Positions 1-9,889 of a DNA stretch of 64,000 nt are shown here, one piece after another. Position 1 is the first letter of the stretch; every line of letters starts with the position of its first letter. The stretch comes from Macrothele yani (Eukaryota > Arthropoda > Arachnida > Araneae > Macrothelidae): the NCBI GenBank assembly GCA_039090855.1, contig CM077005.1, positions 80,162,607 to 80,226,606 of the forward strand. Reading direction: 5' to 3'. The notes beneath the pieces were generated by a model. It was not told where the DNA came from. It saw nothing but the letters and a program-made list of their open reading frames with translations, and did no database searches. Both the position numbers and the translations under genes were made by a program.

Positions 1-180
1 CAGCGTTCATGACTGCCATGGAAAGGACCTCAGGTTCGATCCCTGGCAGGCACGAATGCTAGATCCACTAAATATCCGCCGTGCGTCGGATGGGCACATT
101 AAGCCGTCGGACCCCCCCCCCTGTACTGGCCCTCCGGTAATAAATAAGGGCGTCTTCCGTGTTGCTTTCCTATCGGGCAC
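1..180 (+). repeat. SINE-like fragment with a tRNA-type B box
   Basis: Positions 33-43 read GGTTCGATCCC, a perfect match to the RNA polymerase III B box of tRNA genes, followed by a short GC-rich body with a C run near 110-121. No complete tRNA cloverleaf or A box is visible because the window starts here, so this is more likely the remainder of a tRNA-derived SINE than a tRNA gene. The 3' boundary is a guess. Confidence 0.35.
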
Positions 181-539
181 TCTATACCAAATCTCCTAGC
201 TTCCTATTTCAAAGGGTTGTTTAAGACCTGAGGTCAGACAATACCTTCCCAAAATCCTCTACATAAAAAAAAAAAAAAAAAACTTAAGTTAGTTCAGGAC
301 GTGGTTAAGGTTTTCCTGAAGTTAACAGACGTCGTGCATTACGAACGCCATCCCACAGCAAGCCAGGTACAAAGTCACGTGATCATACAGAACGATCTCC
401 ACTGCAACATTTCCGCTTGCTTGTCGGCCAGCCAAACATGCTTGCTGTGTGACGCCTTCGTGACGTTACCGCAAGAATCACTACATTTGACTATGCTTGA
501 CTTTTTTTTTTTTTTTTATTATTCAGTAATTAAAAAAAA

Positions 540-662
540 AAAAGTTTTCCGGAAATATCAGATTTTTGGAAAAATCCGTAGTTTTTCACACCTTCTCCAC
601 AAGTCCGTAGTTTGAACATGATATCCGTAGAAACGGAGAATTCGTAGTACTTGGCATCTCTG
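540..662 (-). mobile_element. End fragment of a TGCCAAG-type hAT-like element
   Basis: The stretch contains repeated CCGTAG motifs and ends with TACTTGGCATCTCTG. That end resembles the inverted ends found at 3516, 4543, 6721, 41970 and 43555, which begin CAGAGGTGCCA or CATACCTGCCAAC. Only one end is seen, so it is a solo or truncated copy. The strand is arbitrary. Confidence 0.3.
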
Positions 663-683
663 TTTATGTCTTGATAACATCGG

Positions 684-1622
684 TGTGTGTAGATTGTGGT
701 ATGTTGATGACATAGTAGTGTTGGCAGGGATCAAAAGTGAGTTGACACTATGTTGTTCCACATCTACAAAGTTTGTGTGAAATTCAAACTGAGTATAAAT
801 AAGGGGAAACCCTACGTTATGGTGTTTGAGTGAGGAACTACTGTATTAGTACTGAATGCAAGATCAGTCTGAACAGCACAGAGATTGACCAGGTGAATGA
901 ATTTGTACTTTTAGGAAGCATTCTTGCAGAGAAAACAAATCACATGGTGAAATTAGTAGGCGAGTGAATTCTTTTTTGAAAGTCAAAACTGCTTTAGGAA
1001 GATTTCACAGGAATGATGGGTTTTAAAGAAAATCCCAAATGGCTGCATATGAAAATGTAATTATTCCTACTCTGAAGTATGGCAGTAAAACCTGGATACT
1101 ACAGATGAGATGTAAGAGTCGTTTGTGTGATGGAGAGATGCATTACTTATTGGGAGTTTGTGGAAAGACATGCTGTGATCATGTGACGAACAAAGATGTG
1201 TAATGTAAGGAAAAATGTTAGTAACATGGAGACAAATATTCTTAGGTGGTTTGGCTACGTTGAAAAAATGAGTGAGTGATGAGATGCTTACTAAGAGAAT
1301 TTATTCGGCCCAAGTGGTAAGAAAGAAAGGTAGAGAAATGCCAAGAAAATCACGGGAGGACCAGATTCCGAAATGTCTGCAAAAGAAAAAAGATTATGAG
1401 TATGAAGTACAAGAGGTCTTTTGTGAGGCATGTGATGAATGTCAGTGAAGCTCGAGCCATGTGCTGAGTGAGATCACTGTAAATGGAGACGTTTGATACA
1501 TCAACAGTAAGTAAAATGAGTTCAGTTTTAAACATTAACCTGGCAGATGGACTTTCTTTGAGGAGCTAACCTCTAAATCTTAGAGAACAGCTTAATGATA
1601 CAAAGGTATGTATGTATGTAGT
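684..1622 (+). pseudogene. 5'-truncated LINE (non-LTR) reverse transcriptase, 3' half
   Basis: The copy starts at the catalytic region of the reverse transcriptase, where a YADD-type motif reads YVDD, and runs through the C-terminal domain to a (TATG)n tail at about 1601-1615. It matches the LINE copies at 27966-28948, 40198-40765 and 47811-49405. Many stops and frameshifts are present, for example in the thumb region around 1010-1260. It is a dead, 5'-truncated insertion of an APE-type LINE with tetranucleotide tails. The clade is not assigned. Confidence 0.7.
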
Positions 1623-1929
1623 ATTACCATATTTTTTATTCCCACTCCAGAATTTCTACAAAAAAAAAAAAAAAATTAGAATTTTAAATTTAACCAACTA
1701 AACTACACAAACAAGGACTGTAAAGAGGGTTTTAGAAAAGTCCCTTCAGCACATGCAGTATTTCACCACAAACTATCATGTGTGTTTGATCACTGTTCTC
1801 TAAATATAAAAAAGCAATCAATTTAACATGCCAAAACTGCACAGGATCATCATGACCAATGGCATTATTAACAATAATTCTGAAACAAAAATATTGCTTA
1901 AAAAAGTAGAGCACGCAAATATTTTCAAG
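1623..1929. other. Unassigned A+T-rich sequence
   Basis: No gene, repeat unit or terminal repeat is recognised between the LINE tail and the tandem array. A short A run lies at 1660-1674. Confidence 0.4.
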
Positions 1930-2439
1930 AAAAAAAAATATCTACACTTATTAATCTAACAAGAAAGATGACAAAATTTTGGCTGTAATAAGCACATCTT
2001 TTGAATCTTTTCCATCATGAAAAATATATTTCAAATCAGGTTTTTAGAATATCTAAAAATTCAGCTAAAAAAGAAAAAAATAACAGCTCTAATGTATGAA
2101 ATATCTACATTAACACCATCTAAGAAAAACCACACATCATTTAAAATATGTAATGTGAGCAGGGTTATACATAGTCAATGGAGCCGGTTAAAAAATCAAC
2201 TGGATTTCTGCAATCGATAAAACACCCAAAAATAGAATAGAAATAGCTACTTACACTTACTAGTAGTGACTGAACGGTATGTTATGAAAATTAACAAATT
2301 ATGCACAGACAGTTTCTAACAGTGGAATAAAGATATCCGAGACAAAGGTATCTTCAAATCCAACAAAAGGAAAAAGAGATATAGAGGGAAATATGATATA
2401 ACTTTACATCCATAAACGGAAAAGTTTTGTATTAAACAA

Positions 2440-2865
2440 ATTCGTAGAACGCTGAGTACAATACACCAAAGATAACAGCTGTAATGTATGAAAAATTCAT
2501 TTATTGCCGTGAATATATGAGAACACAATGGAAGCTTTCACCACCAGATGGGTAGCTTCATCAGGCAGTGGTTCACTCTAAAGTAAATTAGAGGTTCTAA
2601 TAAGAAATTCAAAATTTAAACAATACAGAACAGTGATAAATGCTTAGATCACGCTTCACGCAGGCTACATCAGTTCTAGATTTAAAAGAGCTGAACACCC
2701 AGAAGCGTGCACCAAATAGTAAGAACATCGCTAGAAATATCCTTGTTGCAAACCTTCGGGTTGGTTAAGAATCTCAATCGTTTCCCTATATGCAGTGGCT
2801 CTCCCATTTGCATACAGAGCGATCTTCTAGATTTCATCCAGCTTTGTATTACTTAAAGAAGAAAA
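2440..2865 (-). mobile_element. Penelope-like element, 3' end (C-terminus and 3' UTR)
   Basis: On the minus strand the end of a Penelope-type protein can be read between about 2850 and 2740. It has the pattern KIALYANGRATAYRETIEIL, which matches the helix following the GIY-YIG endonuclease of other copies here. A stop codon interrupts it. The 3' UTR contains the hammerhead-like core at 2534-2564. The piece is inserted in tandem array A. The left boundary is uncertain. Confidence 0.55.
2534..2564 (-). ncRNA. Hammerhead ribozyme-like core, partly decayed
   Basis: Reading the minus strand: CUGAUGA, one unpaired A, a 6-bp stem GCUACC/GGUGGU closed by the loop CAUCU, then GAAA. This is the conserved core plus stem II of a type I hammerhead. 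Upstream GAAC-AC can pair with downstream GUGUUC as an outer stem I, but a proper stem III with a cleavable NUH triplet is not seen, so this copy may be inactive. Penelope elements are known to carry hammerheads in this place. Confidence 0.5.
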
Positions 2866-4887
2866 CAGGTTCAAAACAGTCTTCATAATCAAAAGTATCT
2901 TACCAGAAAAAATTTTCTAATATACAAATAATCAAAAAGTAAAAAAACCGCGAAAAGTATTTTTCTTAGCTTTGTTAAGGAAAAAGAATTTTCATCTCTG
3001 GAAGCAGAGACAACGCGAAAAACCTTTTGACATTTATGCCCACTAGCACGAAAACTGTACTTTATTTAAAGAAGATAATGTTCCCTATCTTTACTGCAGG
3101 GAATGGCATACAGTAAAAAAATTTACAACAAGACTTTTAAAAGTGAAGATACAGTTGTAAACATAAGTACATATTAACACCACCTAGTACCAGAAATGTA
3201 AACCATAAAAAAAAAAAACTCACAAGTACATGCAAAGTGTTCCACATGATGAATGGTATCTAGTACTAAAAGAATTTTTTTTAAAACAGACTTTTAGAAG
3301 CAGAGATATCAAGAAAAACAGATTAAATGTTTGCTCCTCCTAGCGAGGAAATTGTGCATTATTTTGGGCTGAAAATGCACACAAAATGTCTTGGTAGTTA
3401 GTATCTGCCTGAAAAAGGATTTTTTAGATCGGGTTTTTAGAGGCATAAATATTGCTACCAATATACTATACTGTAAACAAAAATGTGACTTTACGCCATC
3501 TAGCGGCAAACTTGTCATACCTGCCAACTACTATGAAATGTCCATAGTTTTTACAGATTTAGTTGTCTGACTACAGAACTACAGTATTCGCTGTTGTGTA
3601 CCTTAGTTTTTTTTTTTTTTTTTTTTTTTTTTGCTATTATTTTTATGATATACATAAATCTTAAGAAGCAGATTTGCGGAATTCAGCTTTTTTTTTTTTT
3701 TTCATCTTTTAGATCATTCTCTAAATCGATGCAAACCTGAAGAGAATGGAGGAGGGGGGGGGGTCATTTTCTATCTGGGGATGGTATTTCGTGTTCCAAA
3801 ACTTTCAAAAACAGCAGTTAAATGGAGTAAAAAATGTTGTCATAATCATAATTTTTCCCCCGATGTTGCCTTTGTATCCAGTATTCCTGTTAAATATCAT
3901 TTTAATGCATAAATGTTTGTGTTTCAGCTTGAAACTGTAAGCAACAATTTGCGAAAACAGGAGTTAGATGCCACATAGTTGTTTTCCTAACCTTCATGCA
4001 CGAGACTCTTCCGCAAATTCGAGGAATTTCGCCTTTTTCGTTATTACTTTGTTCATTCACAAGATTGATGCACAAGTGAATAAAAGCTGGGGGAGGGGGT
4101 GGGGGGGTTGGTTTGTCAAAGGATGGAATTCCATCTTTATGAAACTTTTGAGAATGGAAGGTTGAAGGAGTTCAGCTTTTTTCTGTAATCATAATTTCTT
4201 TTTCCCGCGATGTTGCCTCTGTTCATTATTATTGTTAAATAGCATTTTGCTGCATAAATATTTGTATTTCAGCTTGAAAATAGGGAGGAAATTTCCAAAA
4301 CAGGTAGTCGGACAGAACAAAGATTTCTATCGTAATCGTTACCCCTCCGCAATGTTCCCACTCTCCTAAGTTGTTAAATATCCCCTGTCCTATAAATTTT
4401 TCTTTTAAGCTTGATGAGGGAATGGAAAATTCCCAAAAACGGAAGTGATGAAGTTGGGCAATTTGTGAAGATCAATGTATGGTGTTCAAAACTATTAATA
4501 TTCTCAAAGTTACACCACTTATCTAAAATAGTTAAAGCTTTGCAGAGGTGCCAACCTCTAGCAGAACGTATCAGTAATCAATTGGGAATTTTTAGTAATG
4601 TTTCAGTAATGGAACACAAACTTTCAGTAATATTTTCAGTAATGTAACACGCCATTTTTTTTTCAAAGTTAAGGACAATATTACAGTATTACTGTGTAAC
4701 CTGTAATACTTGTATGAGGTGCCGACCTTCCGAGCAGCCTAACAGTAATCACCATACGAAGCCTCTTTGTTAACGCGCAGAAAGGGTATTTCATGAGAAA
4801 TTAATGTGTGAAATGTGTAATAACCTTATCTGTTTACACTATTCTGAAAAAAAATTAAGAAATTAAATTATCAATATTGTACTTACC

Positions 4888-5351
4888 TCATGTCATTGCT
4901 GACTCCCTTGTTGCTTGTTTTGCAGTGGTTATATTCTTTTTCAGAAAACTTCTTTTTATAACACGACTCACCTGAGGAAAATGCTTTAGTACAAGAAAGG
5001 CACTTAATGTTTTGGTGCTCATTGTTGGGCAGAAGTATGTGAGGTTTTTCCTTACTATACTAAATATTCTCTCTGTAGAGGAATTGCTGTGAGGGATAGT
5101 CAATATTGCCAGCATTAGTTTAGGCAATGCAGAATACTTGGGAAGTCCATCTTAGATATTTCATTCCATGCCACATCTGCTCTAGAATATCCAGCTTCAT
5201 CAATATCACAGTCTGGGAACATAGCAAGAAACAAGGGACCAGAACGATCACAGCTTGCTATAGGTAGGTTATGCTCCACAACGAATGTAGTAAACAACAA
5301 TTCAGCATTTATCACGCTATTTTCATTCTTTTTTGCAAAAAAATTATCCAA
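4888..5351 (-). pseudogene. hAT-type transposase remnant, internally deleted
   Basis: On the minus strand the N-terminal piece (5351 to about 5150) reads NAELLFTTFVVEHNLPIA and MFPD, a pattern common to one group of hAT-like proteins. It is followed almost directly by the C-terminal hAT dimerisation domain: IPHSNSSTERIFSIVRKN, then the conserved PTMSTKTLSAFLV helix (about 5110-4960). The catalytic middle is missing and the two pieces are in different frames, so this is a deletion derivative. The protein would have cut and joined transposon ends in the nucleus; this copy cannot. Confidence 0.6.
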
Positions 5352-5394
5352 AGGCTTTTATTGAGTCTTTCATTTTGCATAATCCTCATGTTGT

Positions 5395-5912
5395 TTTTTT
5401 TGCCTTTGGCAATCATCTCGTCCTACATGGGCTACTGATTACTCCCATATTAGAAGGCACGCAAGAAAACCTTTATTTCAGCATTTGTAACATTTTTACA
5501 TTTCCTAGCTCAAGATTTCGGAGAAAGATTTGGGTGTTCCTAGAGAAACCTCTTTGCATATTTATTTGTTTCAGAAACGATAATTCCAAGGATGAAATTA
5601 GTAAAAAACAAGTCAAAATATGCAATAGGTGCTGCATCAGTTGCATGTTTGGGCCCCTGCGTTTCATGATAATCAAAAGGATGCTGAGGTTGCTCATCAC
5701 TTCCTTCTATTACATCCTCCCGTTCACTTTCAGAACTTTCACGATCGGAAGATTCACTATCAAGATCTGCACTTTCTGAAGAAGATATAGTGTGCGTGGC
5801 ACGGTGGCTAGTTTTCTGGCTTGATGTTTGTTGCTTGGCCAATATCACTCTCAGATGATTCAAAATCATCACTATCACTTGGCAAACTTTCACTCTCACT
5901 ACAACAAGCCAT
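5395..5912 (-). pseudogene. piggyBac-like transposase, N-terminal fragment
   Basis: An ATG near 5912 opens an acidic, serine-rich N-terminus (CSESESLPSDSDDFESSESD), typical of piggyBac family proteins. Further on, in another frame, comes the start of the DDE domain, PIAYFDLFFTNFILGIIVSETNKYA broken over two halves (roughly YFDLFFTNFILGIIV then SETNKYAKRF), and then NAEIKVFLACLLIWE, matching the conserved beginning of DDE_Tnp_1_7. Frameshifts and a TAG after the acidic part break it, and the catalytic core is absent. It abuts the hAT remnant without a recognisable boundary. Confidence 0.55.
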
Positions 5913-6969
5913 TTCAAATAACCTTACAAAAAAAATTCATGCAGTAGGAAAAAGCAAAGCACATCTGCCAGTCTGAGGAACAAGCTGTCAATAAAGTCAT
6001 CTTCTGCTAACACAAGTTTGGAAAAAGAGGGGGATACATAATTCACGGAGTTTTGCGATTGTGTCCGTTTGTTTGGGAAAAAAAGAAATGAATAATGTGA
6101 AGAGCTTTTAGTAATGAAACACCGCACTTTGTTCTCCCATGCGGCGAAAGTCCGCAAGAAATATAAACTCTCCGACATCGCTTGACCACGAGTTGCACGT
6201 TATTACACTTCAAAGTTCAAACGTTGCTCAAAAAAGTGATTTCCGACAGTACGACGTCTTATAAATCACTAACAATGCCAAGTGGACAGCCCTGTCTCAA
6301 CTGCAGTAGGAAAAGTTTTGGCTAAAGTAGCCTTTCTCTCGTCACATGGTGAAAGTGCGTGGGAAGCCGATAGCAAGCGCAACTCTTTCATGATACGACA
6401 CTTACGGCATATTACCATTCTTTCGATAATATCGCTGTTTGACGATATGATTCATGAAAATTCCATTTCAAAACGATATTATTGATAAATGATATGATCA
6501 TCGACACCGATATTTGCCGTCTGATTTGGGAAATACGCGATCAAAATCGAACACCGACGAATCGGCAGCGTCGCACTAAAAGGGTTAACAAAAAAGGATA
6601 CAAAATTGAGATTCTCCAAAACACACTGAAATCCTCAATTCTTCCAACCTGTTCGAAATTCTGTTATCTGACAGTTGAAACCGTAATAATTACGAACAAT
6701 CCGTAATAGCTGGCACCTCTGGCTTTGATATCATGTGCTCATGGCCCTCAGGCTAAAATTTCTTTCAGCATGATGAATGAAATTATAGTTATCAGAGGGC
6801 ATAAAAAAAAAAAGAAACAAGTGACAATGAAGAAATAGGGAGAGAAAGATATCAGCAGAAAGAAAAATTAAGTGATGGGTATTGTGCAGTTGCAGACTCA
6901 ACAAAAGACAAACTGACAGTAGTCTGCATTTAGAATAAATTATCAACGTTTATTCATAATTAAATGTTT

Positions 6970-7026
6970 CATTAACATCGACTATAGTTTCGCAGAGCGT
7001 TTGGCTCGGCATCATCAGGACGAATG
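6970..7026 (-). ncRNA. Type I hammerhead ribozyme of Penelope element 1
   Basis: On the minus strand all parts of a hammerhead can be placed. Stem I 5' strand is CAUUCGUC (7026-7019), then CUGAUGA (7018-7012), an unpaired U, and stem II GCCGAGC/GCUCUGC with loop CAAAC (6 of 7 pairs). GAAA follows, then a minimal stem III of A-U and C-G closed by UAUA, and the cleavage triplet GUC ending at 6980. The stem I 3' strand GAUG-UU-AAUG pairs with CGUC and CAUU. It lies about 65 bases after the stop codon. Hammerheads with a two-pair stem III are known in Penelope-like elements, where they are thought to process the RNA. Activity is inferred. Confidence 0.75.
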
Positions 7027-7089
7027 GAGCGTAAACATTCAAATCGTTGTGACTTTATCAGAGTTCTGAAGGTCATGGATTTTAACTAG

Positions 7090-7696
7090 TTATTTCCACG
7101 CACTTGAAAGAAATGGCGTAGACGTCACGTCCATGTCGTTGACAAGTCGTGAAGAATTCCAGTATATGTGGAAAGCTTCTAATACATTAAGCTTGTTAGT
7201 TGAATCAGGTTCATCAATAAGCATAGCATTTCCAAACAAAAATGTATGGTTATTTTCATGACAATGTTGGGCTGTTGATAACTTCTTCAGTTCATAGTTC
7301 TGTACGTATCCTTCACACGAAAACTGAAAGCGCTGTGAGTCTGTCATATACATGAAAGTCCACATTCACAAAGTATCTGATACATTCCCCAGGAATTTAT
7401 GTCTTGGACGTAGTCTTTTGATCCGTAAAAATTCATCTTATTTATGGGTTTAAAAAAAACTTTGAAATTAAAACTTTTGAGAATTTTTGAAATTCCAAAG
7501 CAAATCTGAGGAGCAAATGGGATAACCACGCAATTCGTTCGTACTGCGAGGTCTACTGGCATGAGCGAGCAGACAGGCTTCGGTTTCCTAAATTTTTGGA
7601 CAGCTTTGTCTATCACGGAAGGGCTATATCCTCTGTGTACTGTAATTCGTTTAAGAAAATCAAGCTCTTTCTGTAAGGAATCCTCAGTTGAGCATA
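7090..7696 (-). pseudogene. Penelope 1 reverse transcriptase thumb and GIY-YIG endonuclease
   Basis: This is the downstream half of the broken Penelope protein. The reading contains DSLQKELDFLKRI, RGYSPSVIDKAVQKF and FGISKILKSFNFKVFF, all typical of the region between the polymerase and the endonuclease. Then comes WGMYQILCECGLSC (the GIY motif) and, after a frameshift near 7350, HCHENNHTF, the conserved histidine region of Penelope GIY-YIG domains. The YIG triplet itself is lost. The stop lies at 7090-7092. In active elements this endonuclease nicks the target for priming. Confidence 0.65.
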
Positions 7697-7698
7697 TA

Positions 7699-9224
7699 CA
7701 CTGCCGGACAATTGCTAAGGACGGATGACAATAGCAACCATAAAATGGAAAGCAGGAAAATGTGGAAATTAGCATAAGTGCGGGATACAGTAAGACGTGT
7801 TGTGCGTATGCAAATTGTGGATTGCCGAACTTGTTCGTGACGTCATAGCGCTGATAAGAAATATAAAGGATTTGACGCGTATTGACCGTTGTTGTTCAAA
7901 CGCAAAGTTGAAAGGGAAAGAATCAATTGATGAACTTGCAATTTTCAGTATGTCTTCCCGACATCACCTAGATGATTTTACGCGTGGCCGTATTATTGGC
8001 AAGATTGAAGAAGGGCAAAAAATAACAGATGTTGCCAGGGAGTTCGACGTCAGCCACAGTGTTGTTTCAAGGCTTTGCAAATCATTTCAAACAAATGGAG
8101 AGTGTAGCAAACGTCACGGGGGAGGTCGTGTTTGCAGTACGACACCTGCAGAAGATTGGTACATAGTGCTATCAACAAAAAGACACCGGCGCAGCACAGC
8201 TAGTGAGGTAGGAAATCAGTTTATGGCTGCTACTGGCAAGCGGATCTCCCGAAAAACTGTCGCCAGACATTTGCATGAAGGACTATACGCCTGCTGTCCT
8301 GTTGTGTGCATCCCATTGTCCAGACGTCACCGTACCGCCCGTTTGCAATGGTGCCATCAACATCGCAATTGGACTGATAACAACTGGTCTGCTGTCCTCT
8401 TCTCAGATGAGAGTAGATACAGTCTATCGTCTGATTGTCGATGACAACTGATCTGGCGTGATAGTGGTACTGCATATTGTCCAGCAAACATACAGGAAAG
8501 GGACCGATATCCGACATGTAGTGTCATGGTATGGGCTGGCATCATGATCAATGGCCGTACGTCCCTCTATGTGCTTCCACCTGGGACTATGACTGGCCAA
8601 TGATACATTAATGATGTTCTGCTACCTCATGTTCGCATGTTCCGTGGTGCTGTCGGTGATAAATTCATTTTCATGGACGACAACGCAACATGTCATCGAA
8701 CAGTCGCTGTCCAGGAGTGTCTTGAGAGCGAGGATATTCAACGCCTCGTATGGCCAGCATGTTCTCCAGATCTGAATCCCATTGAAAATGTGTGGGGTTC
8801 TTTGGGGAGGAGTCTCGCTGGTGGCCAATGCCCTCCAATAAACAAGACACCCTCATCCGTGCACTGACAGAGGAATGGGATAAATTACCCCAACAGCTGC
8901 TTGATAATGTTGTGCAAAGCATGACACGACGTGTGGAATCTTGCATCGCCCTCCATGGTGGCCATATCCCGTACTGACATGTTACGCCGGAACGCCTGCG
9001 GACGGTAATTGCATTTTTCACGTTTACGTATTCTGCACAAAATGGCCTGTTTGTCCCTTGAACACGTTCCAAAGCCTTCTGGATTTCAGAGCACAATAAA
9101 TTGTCTTTCTTGTAATGTCCTGGCATTCTGACATTATTTTATTTCACTTGGCATCCAACCACACTTACTTTATTGTGCGCTATATAGCCGTTTATGATCC
9201 GTCCTTAGCAATTGTCCAGCAGTG
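7699..9224 (+). mobile_element. Tc1-like transposon A inserted in Penelope 1
   Basis: The terminal inverted repeats are about 28 bp: the left starts CACTGCCGGACAATTGC and the right is its complement with one substitution. Both ends are flanked by TA (7697-7698 and 9225-9226), the Tc1/mariner target duplication. Removing the element and one TA puts the flanking Penelope sequence back in one reading frame, which fixes the boundaries precisely. The element is 1526 bp and carries one broken transposase gene. Confidence 0.92.
7950..8977 (+). pseudogene. Tc1-family DD34E transposase (broken)
   Basis: The start is the ATG at 7950, giving MSSRHHLDDFTRGRIIGKIE. The N-terminal paired-type helix-turn-helix follows (ITDVAREFDVSHSVVSRLCKSF), then a second DNA-binding half with ISRKTVARHL. 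Catalytic D1 is in FSDESRYSL (about 8404), D2 in FMDDNATCH (about 8674) and E in DLNPIENVW (about 8773). A frameshift with stop at 8442 falls just after D1, an in-frame stop follows near 8602 and another frameshift lies before the C-terminus, so no full protein is made. Confidence 0.85.
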
Positions 9225-9715
9225 TATGTGCTGCATGCTATACGTATGTGTAGAAAGCAGAATTTTTTTGTTTCCATGGGCGATTTGATTTTGCATGTGG
9301 AGGTAAGGAAACAGCAAATGGCTTTCGATAAACTGTTGTACTAAAGGATCCTTCAGAGCGTGACACAAGGACATCTAGGAATGGTAAGCAGCCATTATTT
9401 TCAGTCTCACATGTGAACTCTATATGAGGATCAATTGAATTGATAAGTTCAACTAATTTAGGTATATCCGAATTCCTGCCATTTCAGAGGACAAAGGTAT
9501 TATCTACATATCGAATCCACAGGTCGAATGTAACCAGCTGAAAGAGTTTGTCCTCAAAGTGACACATGTAGACTTCCCATAAAACAGGTGACAGTGGACT
9601 ACCCATTGCAAGGCCTTCTGTCTGTTGGAAAAATCTTCCACAAAAAAGGAAACTGTTTTGTTTGATACAAATTTCCACTAGTCTCAGAATTTCTTCAACT
9701 TCCGGTTGGCTGAAA
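9225..9715 (-). pseudogene. Penelope 1 reverse transcriptase, palm region
   Basis: The minus strand encodes FFQQTEGLAMGSPLSP and VYMCHFEDKLFQLVTF followed by WIRYVDNTFVL, the catalytic palm motifs of Penelope-like reverse transcriptases. A frameshift lies before the segment that reads STHTYSMQHI at 9230-9260. That segment is in frame with the region on the other side of the Tc1 if one TA is removed. The upstream part of the protein is absent. Confidence 0.65.
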
Positions 9716-9789
9716 TGATGTTCAATGAGACTTGCTTAGCCCCGAATGGGTTAAGTGTCTCATAAAAAATGGGTAGCTCACTGTCGCCT

Positions 9790-9889
9790 GTTTTATGTGG
9801 TCTACATGCGTCACTTTGAGGACAAACTCTTTCAGCTTGTTACATTCCACCTGTGGATTCGATGTGTAGGCGATACCTTTGTCTAATAG
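9790..9889 (+). mobile_element. Small inverted Penelope fragment
   Basis: The plus strand encodes VYMRHFEDKLFQLVTFHLWI and RCVGDTFV, the same palm region that lies on the minus strand at 9484-9590. The two are about 200 bp apart in opposite orientation and make a short palindrome at the 5' side of Penelope 1. Such head-to-head partial copies are typical of Penelope insertions. Confidence 0.6.

Larger units (their letters stand above)
1930..3515 (+). repeat. Diverged tandem array A, about 145-bp units with CTCF-like motif
   Basis: The units share a phrase around TTTTAGAAGCAGAGATATC and a short motif of the type ACGCCATCTAGCGGCAAA, seen clearly near 3492 and in decayed form near 2404, 3050, 3183 and 3340. 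The same units, with the same flanking sequence on the left side, form the array at 57900-59830, so the two are copies of one larger element. The array is split by a Penelope 3' end at 2440-2865 and cut on the right by the hAT-like element starting at 3516. No protein is encoded. The reverse complement of the motif, GCCGCTAGATGGCGT, resembles the insect CTCF site. Confidence 0.6.
4543..6721 (-). mobile_element. Composite DNA transposon with CAGAGGTGCCA ends
   Basis: The ends are inverted: the left begins CAGAGGTGCCAACC and the right ends GCTGGCACCTCTG. They are flanked by a 6-bp direct repeat GCTTTG (4537-4542 and 6722-6727). The empty site can be inferred from the related copy at about 54880, where the sequence runs uninterrupted through this point, so the boundaries are well supported. 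The left subterminal region has at least four CAGTAAT repeats (4570-4645), as expected for transposase-binding sites. Inside are pieces of two different transposases, one piggyBac-like and one hAT-like. Typical hAT duplications are 8 bp and piggyBac's is TTAA, so a 6-bp duplication is odd. Confidence 0.65.
3516..6932 (-). mobile_element. Internally repetitive hAT-like non-autonomous element, copy 1 (interrupted)
   Basis: The left end reads CATACCTGCCAACTACT. The interior (3700-4542 and 6722-6932) contains repeated blocks built around CGATTACGG, ACTTCCGTTTTCGGAA and a block ending AAGCTGAAATACAAATATTTATG, here on the minus strand. The same blocks occur at 37450-38370, 41970-43555 and 54255-56093 on the plus strand. 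No long reading frame is present. The element is split by the composite insertion at 4543-6721, and its right part is cut off before the Penelope element that starts near 6970. It truncates tandem array A on its left. Confidence 0.55.
6970..9715 (-). mobile_element. Penelope-like retroelement 1, split by a Tc1
   Basis: Minus-strand coding runs from about 9715 to 7090 once the Tc1 at 7699-9224 is discounted. Reverse transcriptase motifs TEGLAMGSPLSPVL and RYVDNTFVL (normally YVDD) lie near 9640-9490. The thumb region follows on both sides of the Tc1, and the GIY-YIG endonuclease begins WGMYQILCECGLSC near 7360. The protein ends near 7090 with the usual helix. The 5' part of the element is missing. 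One D of the catalytic YVDD is N and the endonuclease is frameshifted, so it is inactive. Its 3' UTR contains a hammerhead ribozyme. Confidence 0.75.

Noticed and set aside
31..60. tRNA gene at the window start
   Set aside because: Only a B box is seen; there is no A box, acceptor stem or anticodon arm in the available sequence.
5333..5779. 148-codon plus-strand frame
   Set aside because: Antisense to the piggyBac-like and hAT-like remnants; no known motif.
7797..7949. Upstream start for the Tc1 transposase at 7797
   Set aside because: The extra N-terminal residues resemble no transposase. The ATG at 7950 gives the conserved family start.
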